From: an uncultured Lysobacteraceae bacterium
Lineage (GTDB): Bacteria > Pseudomonadota > Gammaproteobacteria > Xanthomonadales > Rhodanobacteraceae
Assembly (NCBI GenBank): GCA_946482585.1
Contig: CAMLSI010000122.1
Location: 1 to 11,855 of the forward strand
Reading direction: 5' to 3'
Length of the DNA: 11,855 nucleotides
The notes beneath the pieces were generated by a model, which was not told the origin of the DNA, did no database searches, and was given only the letters and a program-made list of their open reading frames with translations. The first letter of the stretch is position 1. Every line of letters starts with the position of its first letter. Of the stretch, positions 1 to 6,871 are shown piece after piece. Both the position numbers and the translations under genes were made by a program.

Positions 1-1464
1 GCGGAGCTTCTTCTTCGATCCGGGCAGCAGCGCCTCGAGCAATTGCGCACCCTTGCCGCGACGTACGCGTCCCGGCACGAGCAGGCGCAGTGCCTCGCGA
101 CGCCGCGGCGGCGGCTGCAGTGCGGCATCGGCGAACGGTGCGGTACCGTGAGCGATCACGCGTGCCGGCAGGTCGCGCAACTCGGGTGCGAGGCGCAGTA
201 CGTTCGCGAGCGCCGTCCGGCTCGGTGCGACGAGGCGCGCGGAAGCGCCGCGCAGCGCAGCGACGTAGGCGTCGCGCAGTCGGCGCCAGTATTCCGGCTC
301 GCGGCTCGCGAACTCGAAACCCTCGTCGGCGGACTGCAGGTCGAGCGCGCGCTGCGCCGCGTCGAACGCCAGTGTTTCGTCGCCGAAATCCCGGTGCAAC
401 TGCGGCCAGAGCGGATAGCAGTCGTGCGTGACGACGAGTGTCGGCAGACCGCTGCGCAGTGCGTCGAGACTGTGTCCGATCAGCGAGGAAACGACGACGG
501 CATCGACCGCGAAGCGTGCCAGCGCGTCGCGGAAGAAGTGCGTCCAGTCGTGATGTTGCAGCGCCGTGTCGGCGATGGCTGCGGGCAGGGCTACGCGTCG
601 CAGCGGCGGACCGAGCAGGCTGCCGTCGTGCAGTTCGAGGAATTCCCCGTAGCGGCGGCGCGAGAAATCGCCGTGTGCGCGCAGCACGAGATGCGCGTGC
701 GTCGTGTCGCTCGCGGCCAGATCGCGTACGAAACGTTCGGCACCGCCGCCCCAGCCATGCAGCACGTGCAGCAGCACGGGGCGGCCGTCGCGACCGAACC
801 GGGCCGGCTGCAGGCCGGGTTGTCGGAGCGCTTCGGCCAGTTGTCCGCGCAGTTCGCCGAGGCGTACGGGGCCCGCATCGTCACTGCGCCGTCGAGCCGG
901 GCGCGGCGATGCGACGTAGAGATGATCCAGGCGCAGCAATCGTCCCGCGGCAGTCGCTGCCGCGCCGAGCGTCCGCAAGAGCGCGAGATCGAGCGTTGCG
1001 ACTCGCTCGCCGTGCCATGCGCTGACGCGTGCCGAGACGTCGCCGGCGTCGAACGCGATGCCGCGGCCGTAGGCATGGCACAGCGCATCGATGCGCTCGA
1101 CGTCCGCACCGGCGCCGGGGCAGGGATGCCAGTCGCCGTCGTCGAGCGGGCTCGCGGCGAGCACGTCGTCCGCCTCGAGCGCCGCGAGCAGGCGCTCGAC
1201 CCAGTACGGCGGCAAATGCGTGTCGCCGCGCAACAGGATCAGATGCCGGCCGGGCCAGCGTTCGCGGCCGGCCGCGAGGAGTGCGGCCGGCGAATCCTCG
1301 GCGAGTTCGATGCGCTCGACCGCCGTCGGTACGTCCCGGGTCAGCGTGGTCGCGAACGCGACGCCGGACGGAAGCTGGGCCGGCAGCGAACGCCACACAT
1401 CGGCAGGGGCGTCGCCGTGGACGAGCAGTCCGGCGCGGGGCGTAGCGGAGGAGAGCAGGGGCAC
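1..1464 (-). CDS. Two-domain glycosyltransferase (GT2-like N-terminal half, GT4/GT-B-like C-terminal half), 3' end outside window
   Basis: The minus-strand frame stays open for 488 codons and leaves the window at position 1, so the C-terminus is missing. I chose GTG at 1464-1462 because an in-frame TAA lies three codons upstream and an AAGGA sits 11 bases ahead. Residues about 10-190 resemble a GT-A (GT2-like) domain: HLILLRGDTHLPPYW (74-88) sits where GT2 enzymes carry their DxD-type motif, but here it reads R-G-D. Residues about 228 onward look like a GT-B/GT4 enzyme: LLHVLHGWGGGAERFVRDL (231-249) is the typical sugar-transferase opening, followed by a VVVSSLIGHSLDALRSG stretch (323-339), VAPS (412-415) and LLVPGRVRRGKG (461-472), the usual start of the donor-binding domain. 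No signal peptide or membrane segment is visible. The family suggests transfer of an activated sugar onto a surface polysaccharide or LPS at the cytoplasmic face; the substrate is unknown. It diverges from mrcB. Domain calls are by eye; the family is fairly sure, the role is not. Confidence 0.85.
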   Translation of the reverse strand, partial: MPLLSSATPRAGLLVHGDAPADVWRSLPAQLPSGVAFATTLTRDVPTAVERIELAEDSPAALLAAGRERWPGRHLILLRGDTHLPPYWVERLLAALEADDVLAASPLDDGDWHPCPGAGADVERIDALCHAYGRGIAFDAGDVSARVSAWHGERVATLDLALLRTLGAAATAAGRLLRLDHLYVASPRPARRRSDDAGPVRLGELRGQLAEALRQPGLQPARFGRDGRPVLLHVLHGWGGGAERFVRDLAASDTTHAHLVLRAHGDFSRRRYGEFLELHDGSLLGPPLRRVALPAAIADTALQHHDWTHFFRDALARFAVDAVVVSSLIGHSLDALRSGLPTLVVTHDCYPLWPQLHRDFGDETLAFDAAQRALDLQSADEGFEFASREPEYWRRLRDAYVAALRGASARLVAPSRTALANVLRLAPELRDLPARVIAHGTAPFADAALQPPPRRREALRLLVPGRVRRGKGAQLLEALLPGSKKKLR

Positions 1465-1690
1465 GTTTCGTTAAGTCCTTGTTGCGCAGGCAAAACCGCG
1501 CACGCGAAAAAGGCCGGGATTATCGCGGATAGGCGCTCCCGACGAAACCGTTGCGGTCGCCGCCAGCGGTTCAGCCGCATCGGGTACACTGCGCCGGCCT
1601 CGCCGCCGCCCGGCGCGCGGCGATGATTCCGGTGCCGTTGCGCGGTGCTCTCCCGCGCGGCGGCTCGACTCCACTGGCCTGGGTTCCGTC
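1465..1690. promoter_or_regulatory. Divergent intergenic region between glycosyltransferase and mrcB
   Basis: The 226 bases between the two divergent starts must carry promoters for both genes. For the minus-strand gene, GATAAT (complement of 1519-1524) matches five of six -10 bases and would give a leader of about 48 nt, but the hexamer 17 bases upstream (TTTCGT, complement of 1542-1547) is a poor -35. For mrcB, TACACT at 1585-1590 is a possible -10 without a recognisable -35. No SD-like sequence is evident before the mrcB TTG. I see no gene here: the long plus-strand frame that crosses this region to about 1626 is the shadow of the minus-strand glycosyltransferase. Confidence 0.4.
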
Positions 1691-3985
1691 TTGTCATTCC
1701 TGACCCGCTGCGCCGAGCTGGCGCGTCTGCTCTGGCGCTGGCTGCGCGCGCCGTTCTGGTTCGGCCTCGGTTTCGTCGTCGCCTTCGTCGTGCCGTACGC
1801 GCTGTACCTCGACGCGCAGGTGCGCGAGCGTTTCGACGACCTGTCCTGGGAAACCCCGACGCGCATCTACGCACGCGCGCTCGAACTCGCGCCGGGCATG
1901 CCGCTCGATGCGCTCACGCTGAAGGTCGAACTCGAAGCCGCGCGCTACGACGAGATCACCGGCGCGCGCGCGCCCGGCAGCTTCATGCGCGACGGCGACC
2001 GGTTCGTGATCTCGCGCCGCGCGTTCGCGTCGCTGGACGGAATGGAGAAGGCTCGCCGCGTCGAAGTCACGCTCGCGCGCTCGCGCGTCGCCGCGATCAG
2101 GGACATCGACAGCGGCAAGGCGCTCGATCGCGTACGCCTGGATCCGGCACGCATCGCGACGCTCTACGGCGCCGAACAGGAAGAACGCCGCGTCGCCAAG
2201 CTCGGCCAGATGCCGCCGCTGCTCGTCACCGGCCTGCAGGCCGTCGAGGATCGCAACTTCAAGCATCATCACGGCGTCGATTTCATCGCGATCCTGCGTG
2301 CGAGCTGGGCGAATCTCACCGCCGGCCATGTCGTGCAGGGCGGATCGACGCTGACGCAGCAGCTCGTCAAGAACCTGTTCCTCGACCGCGGGCAGAACTT
2401 CCTGCGCAAGGGCAACGAAGCGCTGCTCGCGCTGCTGATCGAGGCCCGCTACGAAAAGCATCGCATTCTCGAGGCTTACGTCAACGAGATCTTCCTGGGG
2501 CAGCAGGGTGGCCAGGCGGTGCACGGTTTCGCCGCGGCGAGCGAGTTCTACTTCGGCCGCGAACTCAACACGCTGCGCGCGCCCGACGTCGCGCTGCTGA
2601 TCGGCCTCGTGCAGGGGCCGAGCTACTACGATCCGCGCCGCTATCCCGAGCGCGCACAGGCGCGCCGCAATCTGGTGCTGCAGCAGTTCGCCGACACCGG
2701 CCTGCTCGATGCCGACGAGCTCGCGCGCGCCAAGGCCAGTCCGCTCGGCATCTCGGAAACGCCCGGATTGCCGCGCAACCGCTTTCCGGCCTTCATCGAT
2801 CTCGTGCGCACGCAGCTCAAGCGCGACTATGACGACGCGGCGCTGCGCGGCGCCGGTCTTTCGGTGCTGACCACGCTGGCTCCGGCGACCCAGCTCGCGG
2901 CCGAGAAGGCGTTGCGCGACAGTCTGGCGGCACTCGGCAAGAAGCAGGACGACACCCAGGCTGCATTGGTCGTGACCGGTGCGCACGACGGCGAAGTGCA
3001 GGCCGTGATCGGCGATCGCGCACCCGACCAGCCCGGTTTCAATCGCGCGCTCGACGCGCGCCGGCCGATCGGTTCGCTGGTCAAACCGTTCGTGTTCCTT
3101 GCGGCGCTCGCACAGCCGCAGCGCTATTCGCTCGCGAGCATCGTCGAGGATGCGCCGGTCAGCCTGCCGCAGCCCAACGGCAAGAACTGGATGCCGCAGA
3201 ACGCCGACAAGACGGCCCACGGCCGCGTGGCGCTGATCGACGTGCTCGCGAACTCGTGGAATCTTTCGACGGTGCGGCTCGGCATGCTGATCGGCGTCGA
3301 TCGCGTGCGTGCGCTGATCGAGTCGTTCGGTTTCGGTCGGGAGATCAATCCGAACCCATCGCTGCTGCTCGGCGCGCTCGATCTGTCGCCGCTCGAAGTC
3401 GCGCAGCTCTATCAGTATTTCGCCGCCGACGGCCACGCACTGCCGGTCATCGCCGTGCGCGGCGTGCTCGATCGCGACGGCAAGCCGTTGCGTCGCTACG
3501 GCAGCAAGCCCGGCGCCGGCGACTACGTCGAAGCCGCGCGGCTGGTCACCTATGCGATGCAACAGGTCAACCTGCGCGGCACCGCGCGTGCAGTGGGCGC
3601 CGGTCCGCTCGCGGCGCTGAACAGCGCCGGGAAGACCGGCACCAGCGACGATTCGCGCGACAGCTGGTACGCGGGCTTCAGTGCCGATCACCTCGCCGTC
3701 GTCTGGGTCGGTCGCGACGACAACAAACCGACCGGTCTCGTCGGCGCAACCGGCGCGCTGCGCGTCTGGATGGCGCTGTTCGATGTGCTGCCGACGCGGC
3801 CGCTGGACCTGAACCTGGGCCAGGGTATCGAACTGGCCTGGGTCAACCCGGAATCCGGGCAGCGCACCGAACCGGATTGCCCGGGCGCGCGGCAATTGCC
3901 GTTCATGGCCGGCTATGTTCCGGAGCAGGAGCAAGGGTGCACAATGGAGCGTTTGCGCGACTGGTTCGGCGGCAATCCGCAGTGA
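1691..3985 (+). CDS. mrcB: Bifunctional penicillin-binding protein 1b (transglycosylase/transpeptidase)
   Basis: This 764-residue class A PBP polymerises lipid II into glycan strands and cross-links the peptides on the periplasmic side of the inner membrane. A short basic cytoplasmic tail is followed by one membrane anchor (about 22-41). Residues about 55-150 match the position of the PBP1b UB2H domain. The GT51 domain follows, with EDRNF (catalytic Glu186), GGSTLTQQLVKN (218-228 region) and the second Glu243 in GNEALLALL; the 57-residue spacing equals that of the two catalytic Glu in E. coli PBP1b. The transpeptidase has SLVK (nucleophile Ser462, Lys465), SWN (522-524) and KTGTS (648-652). 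Cys730 and Cys750 near the C-terminus could form a disulfide. The start is TTG: no ATG or GTG lies in frame just upstream, and the first internal ATG (residue 70) would remove the anchor. No good SD is visible, so the exact start is less certain than the product. A lipoprotein gene follows immediately. Confidence 0.96.
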   Translation: MSFLTRCAELARLLWRWLRAPFWFGLGFVVAFVVPYALYLDAQVRERFDDLSWETPTRIYARALELAPGMPLDALTLKVELEAARYDEITGARAPGSFMRDGDRFVISRRAFASLDGMEKARRVEVTLARSRVAAIRDIDSGKALDRVRLDPARIATLYGAEQEERRVAKLGQMPPLLVTGLQAVEDRNFKHHHGVDFIAILRASWANLTAGHVVQGGSTLTQQLVKNLFLDRGQNFLRKGNEALLALLIEARYEKHRILEAYVNEIFLGQQGGQAVHGFAAASEFYFGRELNTLRAPDVALLIGLVQGPSYYDPRRYPERAQARRNLVLQQFADTGLLDADELARAKASPLGISETPGLPRNRFPAFIDLVRTQLKRDYDDAALRGAGLSVLTTLAPATQLAAEKALRDSLAALGKKQDDTQAALVVTGAHDGEVQAVIGDRAPDQPGFNRALDARRPIGSLVKPFVFLAALAQPQRYSLASIVEDAPVSLPQPNGKNWMPQNADKTAHGRVALIDVLANSWNLSTVRLGMLIGVDRVRALIESFGFGREINPNPSLLLGALDLSPLEVAQLYQYFAADGHALPVIAVRGVLDRDGKPLRRYGSKPGAGDYVEAARLVTYAMQQVNLRGTARAVGAGPLAALNSAGKTGTSDDSRDSWYAGFSADHLAVVWVGRDDNKPTGLVGATGALRVWMALFDVLPTRPLDLNLGQGIELAWVNPESGQRTEPDCPGARQLPFMAGYVPEQEQGCTMERLRDWFGGNPQ

Positions 3986-4023
3986 TGCGGCGCCGCCTTC
4001 GTCGGATATCGAGGTGTCGAGGG

Positions 4024-4572
4024 ATGGGCTGGGAAACTATGAAACGCAGCGGTAGGGAATGGCGGTGGCCGGTCGCGGCAGCGGTGTTGGCAGTGCTGGC
4101 CGGCTGCGGCGGCGCGGGCAGCGGGAGCGAGAGCGGCAAGAAGGGCGTCAAGCCCGATCGTGACGTCGTGCTGGCGATACGGCAGGCGGGCCAGAGCACG
4201 GCGTCGTCAGTGGAAGTGCAGCCGTTGCGCGATCCTGCCGTCGACGGATTTCTCAAGCAGGCCGCCGATCTCGAGGCCGCGCAGAAGTTCGTCGATGCGG
4301 TCGCCGCCGTGGATCGCGCGCTGAAGCTCGCGCCGGACGCGCCGGAAATCCTGCAGCTCAAGGCCGAACTGCTGATCGGCCTGCATCGCTACGCGGATGC
4401 CGAAGCGCTCGCGCGCAAGTCGTTCGAACTCGGTCCGCGTCTCGGCAGCCTCTGCGCGCGCAACTGGCAGACCGTCGTCGAGGCGCGGCGCGCGGCGAAG
4501 GACGAGGCCAGCGCCAACAGCGCGAAGGCGCAAGTGGCTGCCTGCAAGGTGCCGCCGCGCCAGCGGCTGTAA
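4024..4572 (+). CDS. lpoP: TPR-like outer-membrane lipoprotein, probable PBP1b activator (LpoP-like)
   Basis: The 182-residue product has a basic n-region, a hydrophobic stretch PVAAAVLAVLAGC and a lipobox LAGC, giving acylated Cys28. The +2 residue is Gly, not Asp, which predicts outer-membrane sorting by Lol. A Gly/Ser-rich linker (29-37) leads to a helical part with two TPR-like helix pairs (about 71-139; for example AAVDRALKLAPDAPEIL and YADAEALARKSFELGP). Cys144 and Cys174 could pair in the periplasm. In Pseudomonas the TPR lipoprotein LpoP is encoded beside the PBP1b gene and stimulates that enzyme; the same position and architecture here make this the likely role, by inference. Three in-frame ATGs are possible: 3985 (overlapping the mrcB stop as TGATG), 4024 (GAGG nine bases upstream, chosen) and 4039 (shorter n-region). 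All give the same mature protein. It could instead be a generic TPR lipoprotein. Confidence 0.75.
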   Translation: MGWETMKRSGREWRWPVAAAVLAVLAGCGGAGSGSESGKKGVKPDRDVVLAIRQAGQSTASSVEVQPLRDPAVDGFLKQAADLEAAQKFVDAVAAVDRALKLAPDAPEILQLKAELLIGLHRYADAEALARKSFELGPRLGSLCARNWQTVVEARRAAKDEASANSAKAQVAACKVPPRQRL

Positions 4573-4576
4573 CCGC

Positions 4577-6484
4577 GTGCGGCACGACATCCGCGACCTG
4601 CTCGGTGCGGAAGGACCGTTCGCGCGCGAGGTGCCCGGCTTCGCGCCGCGCGTCTCGCAGCAGGAAATGGCTGCGGCCGTGGCCGAGGCGATCGACGACC
4701 GGCACATCCTGATCGCCGAGGCCGGCACCGGCACCGGCAAGACGTTCGCCTACCTCGTGCCCGCGGTCATGTCGGGCAAGCGCGTCATCGTGTCCACGGG
4801 CACGAAGACGCTGCAGGATCAGCTGTTCCATCGCGATCTGCCGCGCGTGCGCCAGGTGACCGGCGCGCGCATCAAGGCGGCGCTGCTGAAAGGGCGGGCG
4901 AACTATCTGTGCCTGTATCGCCTCGATCAGACCCACAAGGACGGGCGCCTGAGCTCCCGCGAACAGGTCGCGCAGGTACAGGCGCTGCGCGCCTGGGCCG
5001 GCCGCAGCAGCAGCGGCGACCGCAACGAGATCGCCGAGGTGCCCGAGGACTCGCCGCTGTGGCCGCGCGTGACGTCGACGGCGGAGAACTGCCTCGGCGC
5101 CGACTGTCCGATGTTCAACGACTGCTTCGTGGTCAAGGCACGGCGCGCGGCGCAGGAGGCCGATCTCGTTGTGGTGAACCATCACCTGCTGTTCGCCGAT
5201 CTCGCGATCAAGCAGGAGGGCTTCGGCGAGATCCTGCCGGGCGCGAATGCGTTCGTGCTCGACGAAGCACATCAGATTCCCGATCTGGCGGGCCAGTTCT
5301 TCTCGGTCAGCTTCTCCGCTCGCCAACTGCAGGAACTCGGCAGCGATGCCGAAGCCGAGTGCGCAACGGTCACGGGCGCGTTCGCAGTGCTGCGCGAGCC
5401 GATCGCGACCACGACGTCCGCGCTGCGCCGCGTGCGTCTCGCGCTCGACAAACTGCCGCAGCGCGGTGCTTTCGGCGCGATCGAAGACGACCGTTTCGCG
5501 ATGGCCGAACTGCGCGAGCTGCAGGACGCGCTGCACGCGCTCGAGGCAGCGCTCGCGAGCCAGGCCGAACGCTCGCGCGGGTTGACCACGCTGCACGAGC
5601 GTGCCCAGGGGCTCGTCGAAAAGCTCGACCAGGTCCTCGACGGCGCCGGCCGCGACTGGGTGCACTGGTACGAACTCACGAGTCACGGGTTTGCGCTGAA
5701 TGCGACGCCGCTGGATCTCGCGCCGCCGCTGCGCGCGCTGCGCCAGCAGAGCCGCGCCGCATGGATATTGACCTCGGCGACGTTGTCGGTTGCGGGCGAG
5801 TTCGGTCATTTTGCGCGTCAGCTCGGCCTCGACGATCCGGTCACCCTGAGCCTGCCGAGTCCGTTCGACTATGCGCGACAGGCGCTGACCTATCTGCCGA
5901 AGAACCTGCCGGATCCGAGCGCGAGCGACTACACCGATCGCGTCGTCGATGCGGTGCTGCCGGTGCTGCGCGCCTCGCGCGGCCGCGCCTTCCTGCTGTT
6001 CACGTCACACCGGGCGTTGCGTCGCGCGGCCGAACGCCTCGCCTCGCAACCGTATCCGCTGTTCGTACAGGGCACCGCGCCGCGGCAGCAACTGCTGACG
6101 GGGTTTCGCGCGTCGGGCAATGGCGTGCTGCTCGGTGCGGCCAGCTTCTGGGAAGGCGTCGACGTGGCCGGCGAAGCCCTGTCCTGCGTCATCATCGACA
6201 AGCTGCCGTTCGCTGCGCCGGACGATCCGGTGCTCGAAGCGCGGCTCGCGGCCATGCGCGAAGCCGGCGGCAATCCCTTCGTGCAGTGGCAGATCCCGTC
6301 CGCCGTGATCGCACTCAAGCAGGGCGCCGGCCGGCTGATCCGCGACGTCGACGACCGCGGCGTGCTCGTGCTCTGCGATCCGCGCCTGAGTTCGCGTCCG
6401 TACGGAAAACTTTTCCTGCGCAGTCTGCCGCCGTCGCCGATCACGCGCGAAATCGGCGACATCGACGATTTCTTCACGAATTGA
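4577..6484 (+). CDS. yoaA: DinG/YoaA-family ATP-dependent iron-sulfur DNA helicase
   Basis: The 635-residue product is a superfamily 2, XPD-like helicase; such enzymes unwind DNA 5'-3' with ATP in the cytoplasm. Visible motifs are SQQEM (27-31), Walker A EAGTGTGKT (48-56), four Cys (112, 172, 177, 183) arranged as the XPD-type 4Fe-4S ligand set, DEAH box LDEAH (228-232), SATLS (400-404), FLLFTSHRAL (472-481), ASFWEGVDV (522-530) and motif VI QGAGRLIRD (582-590). The length is near that of E. coli YoaA (about 636) and shorter than DinG (about 716), which favours YoaA. E. coli YoaA works with the HolC subunit of DNA polymerase III in replication-fork repair; that partner is not in this window. 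GTG at 4577 is the only reasonable start: the frame overlaps the lipoprotein upstream, and the first internal Met (31) lies inside the nucleotide-binding region. It begins 4 bases after the preceding TAA and has no clear SD, so coupled translation is likely. Confidence 0.93.
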   Translation: MRHDIRDLLGAEGPFAREVPGFAPRVSQQEMAAAVAEAIDDRHILIAEAGTGTGKTFAYLVPAVMSGKRVIVSTGTKTLQDQLFHRDLPRVRQVTGARIKAALLKGRANYLCLYRLDQTHKDGRLSSREQVAQVQALRAWAGRSSSGDRNEIAEVPEDSPLWPRVTSTAENCLGADCPMFNDCFVVKARRAAQEADLVVVNHHLLFADLAIKQEGFGEILPGANAFVLDEAHQIPDLAGQFFSVSFSARQLQELGSDAEAECATVTGAFAVLREPIATTTSALRRVRLALDKLPQRGAFGAIEDDRFAMAELRELQDALHALEAALASQAERSRGLTTLHERAQGLVEKLDQVLDGAGRDWVHWYELTSHGFALNATPLDLAPPLRALRQQSRAAWILTSATLSVAGEFGHFARQLGLDDPVTLSLPSPFDYARQALTYLPKNLPDPSASDYTDRVVDAVLPVLRASRGRAFLLFTSHRALRRAAERLASQPYPLFVQGTAPRQQLLTGFRASGNGVLLGAASFWEGVDVAGEALSCVIIDKLPFAAPDDPVLEARLAAMREAGGNPFVQWQIPSAVIALKQGAGRLIRDVDDRGVLVLCDPRLSSRPYGKLFLRSLPPSPITREIGDIDDFFTN

Positions 6485-6594
6485 ACCCACGGCACTGACG
6501 GAATCGTTGTCGTGCTTGCCTTAATGCCACGCGGCGATTGTTGCTGTGCTCGGCAAGAGATGCGTCGATAGACTGATATTTTTGATTGAAAACT

Positions 6595-6624
6595 AGGTCT
6601 ATGGACCTGTTTTCCGGTAGGTCC
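6595..6624 (+). repeat. Competing short inverted repeats (alternative hairpins)
   Basis: AGGTC at 6595-6599 can pair with GACCT at 6604-6608 across a 4-base loop. Alternatively GGACCT at 6603-6608 can pair with AGGTCC at 6619-6624 across a 10-base loop. The two pairings share the middle arm and exclude each other. The short T run after the first stem (6610-6613) is weak for a terminator. The element lies after the helicase stop and before the predicted protease promoter, so it may belong to the 3' end of the upstream transcript or be a protein-binding site. Confidence 0.4.
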
Positions 6625-6668
6625 CCTGGTCGGCGGAACTTTTCGGCCTGACTCTGCCGCATTGCAGA

Positions 6669-6697
6669 TTGTGACGCCCTACTCAGGGTGCTATAAG
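6669..6697 (+). promoter_or_regulatory. Predicted sigma70-type promoter of the secreted protease gene
   Basis: TTGTGA (6669-6674, four of six bases of the -35 consensus) is followed by exactly 17 bases and TATAAG (6692-6697, five of six bases of the -10 consensus). Transcription would start near 6704, leaving a leader of about 168 nt. This is the best promoter-like pair I found in the window, and it sits in the only long gap ahead of a plus-strand gene. It is a sequence match only. Confidence 0.6.
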
Positions 6698-6736
6698 AGT
6701 TGTCTGGACGAATGTTGCGGTTGTCTCAGTGCGGTT

Positions 6737-6766
6737 GCCCGGAGTGGTGAGGCTCCGATTCCGGGC
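6737..6766 (+). promoter_or_regulatory. Stem-loop in the protease mRNA leader
   Basis: GCCCGGA (6737-6743) and TCCGGGC (6760-6766) form a perfect 7-bp stem with a 16-base loop. GGAG (6741-6744) and CTCC (6753-6756) offer a smaller competing pairing. No T run follows, so this is not an intrinsic terminator. It does not cover the SD at 6862-6867. I recognise no known riboswitch core. It may affect message stability or simply reflect GC-rich sequence. Confidence 0.35.
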
Positions 6767-6871
6767 CTTCCGAATACTCGTTGTGATCCCGCGTTCTTCC
6801 GTGCGCCGGCTGCGCTTGTCGGGTGGTCAAGTGTCGGCCGTTCTTCTCGTGTGTCTGTGTTGGGAGGTTTC

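Larger units (their letters stand above)
6485..6871. other. Non-coding region between helicase and protease genes
   Basis: These 387 bases hold no convincing gene. The part around 6510-6610 is visibly richer in A and T than the coding flanks (for example TGATATTTTTGATTGAAAAC at 6574-6593). The region contains mutually exclusive small hairpins (6595-6624), a sigma70-like promoter (6669-6697) and a leader with one stem-loop (6737-6766). The frame of the protease stays open upstream to about 6662, but that extension lacks a signal peptide or family similarity and starts inside the predicted promoter, so I treat it as untranslated. No strong terminator is seen directly after the helicase stop. 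Confidence 0.6.

Noticed and set aside
43..1626. Long plus-strand open frame over the glycosyltransferase region
   Set aside because: It lies antisense to the minus-strand gene, its product is Arg/Gln/Ala-rich without family motifs, and the minus strand shows clear glycosyltransferase signatures.
1694..3934. 746-codon minus-strand frame opposite mrcB
   Set aside because: GC-rich third positions in mrcB suppress stops on the opposite strand. The product has no recognisable domain, while the plus strand has all PBP1b motifs.
3985..4023. Separate small peptide gene between mrcB and the lipoprotein
   Set aside because: The ATG at 3985 is simply in frame with the lipoprotein; no independent frame exists.
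4358..5809. 483-codon minus-strand frame opposite the helicase
   Set aside because: Antisense shadow of a gene with intact helicase motifs. It has no motif or plausible start of its own.
6670..6679. TGTGACGCCC shared with 10361-10370 as a dispersed regulatory repeat
   Set aside because: One copy overlaps the predicted -35 of the protease gene and the other lies in the creD region in a different context. Two 10-base matches in a GC-rich window are not enough.
6662..6871. 70-residue N-terminal extension of the protease
   Set aside because: It would start inside the predicted promoter, has no SD, and would bury the signal peptide that begins at the SD-preceded ATG 6872.
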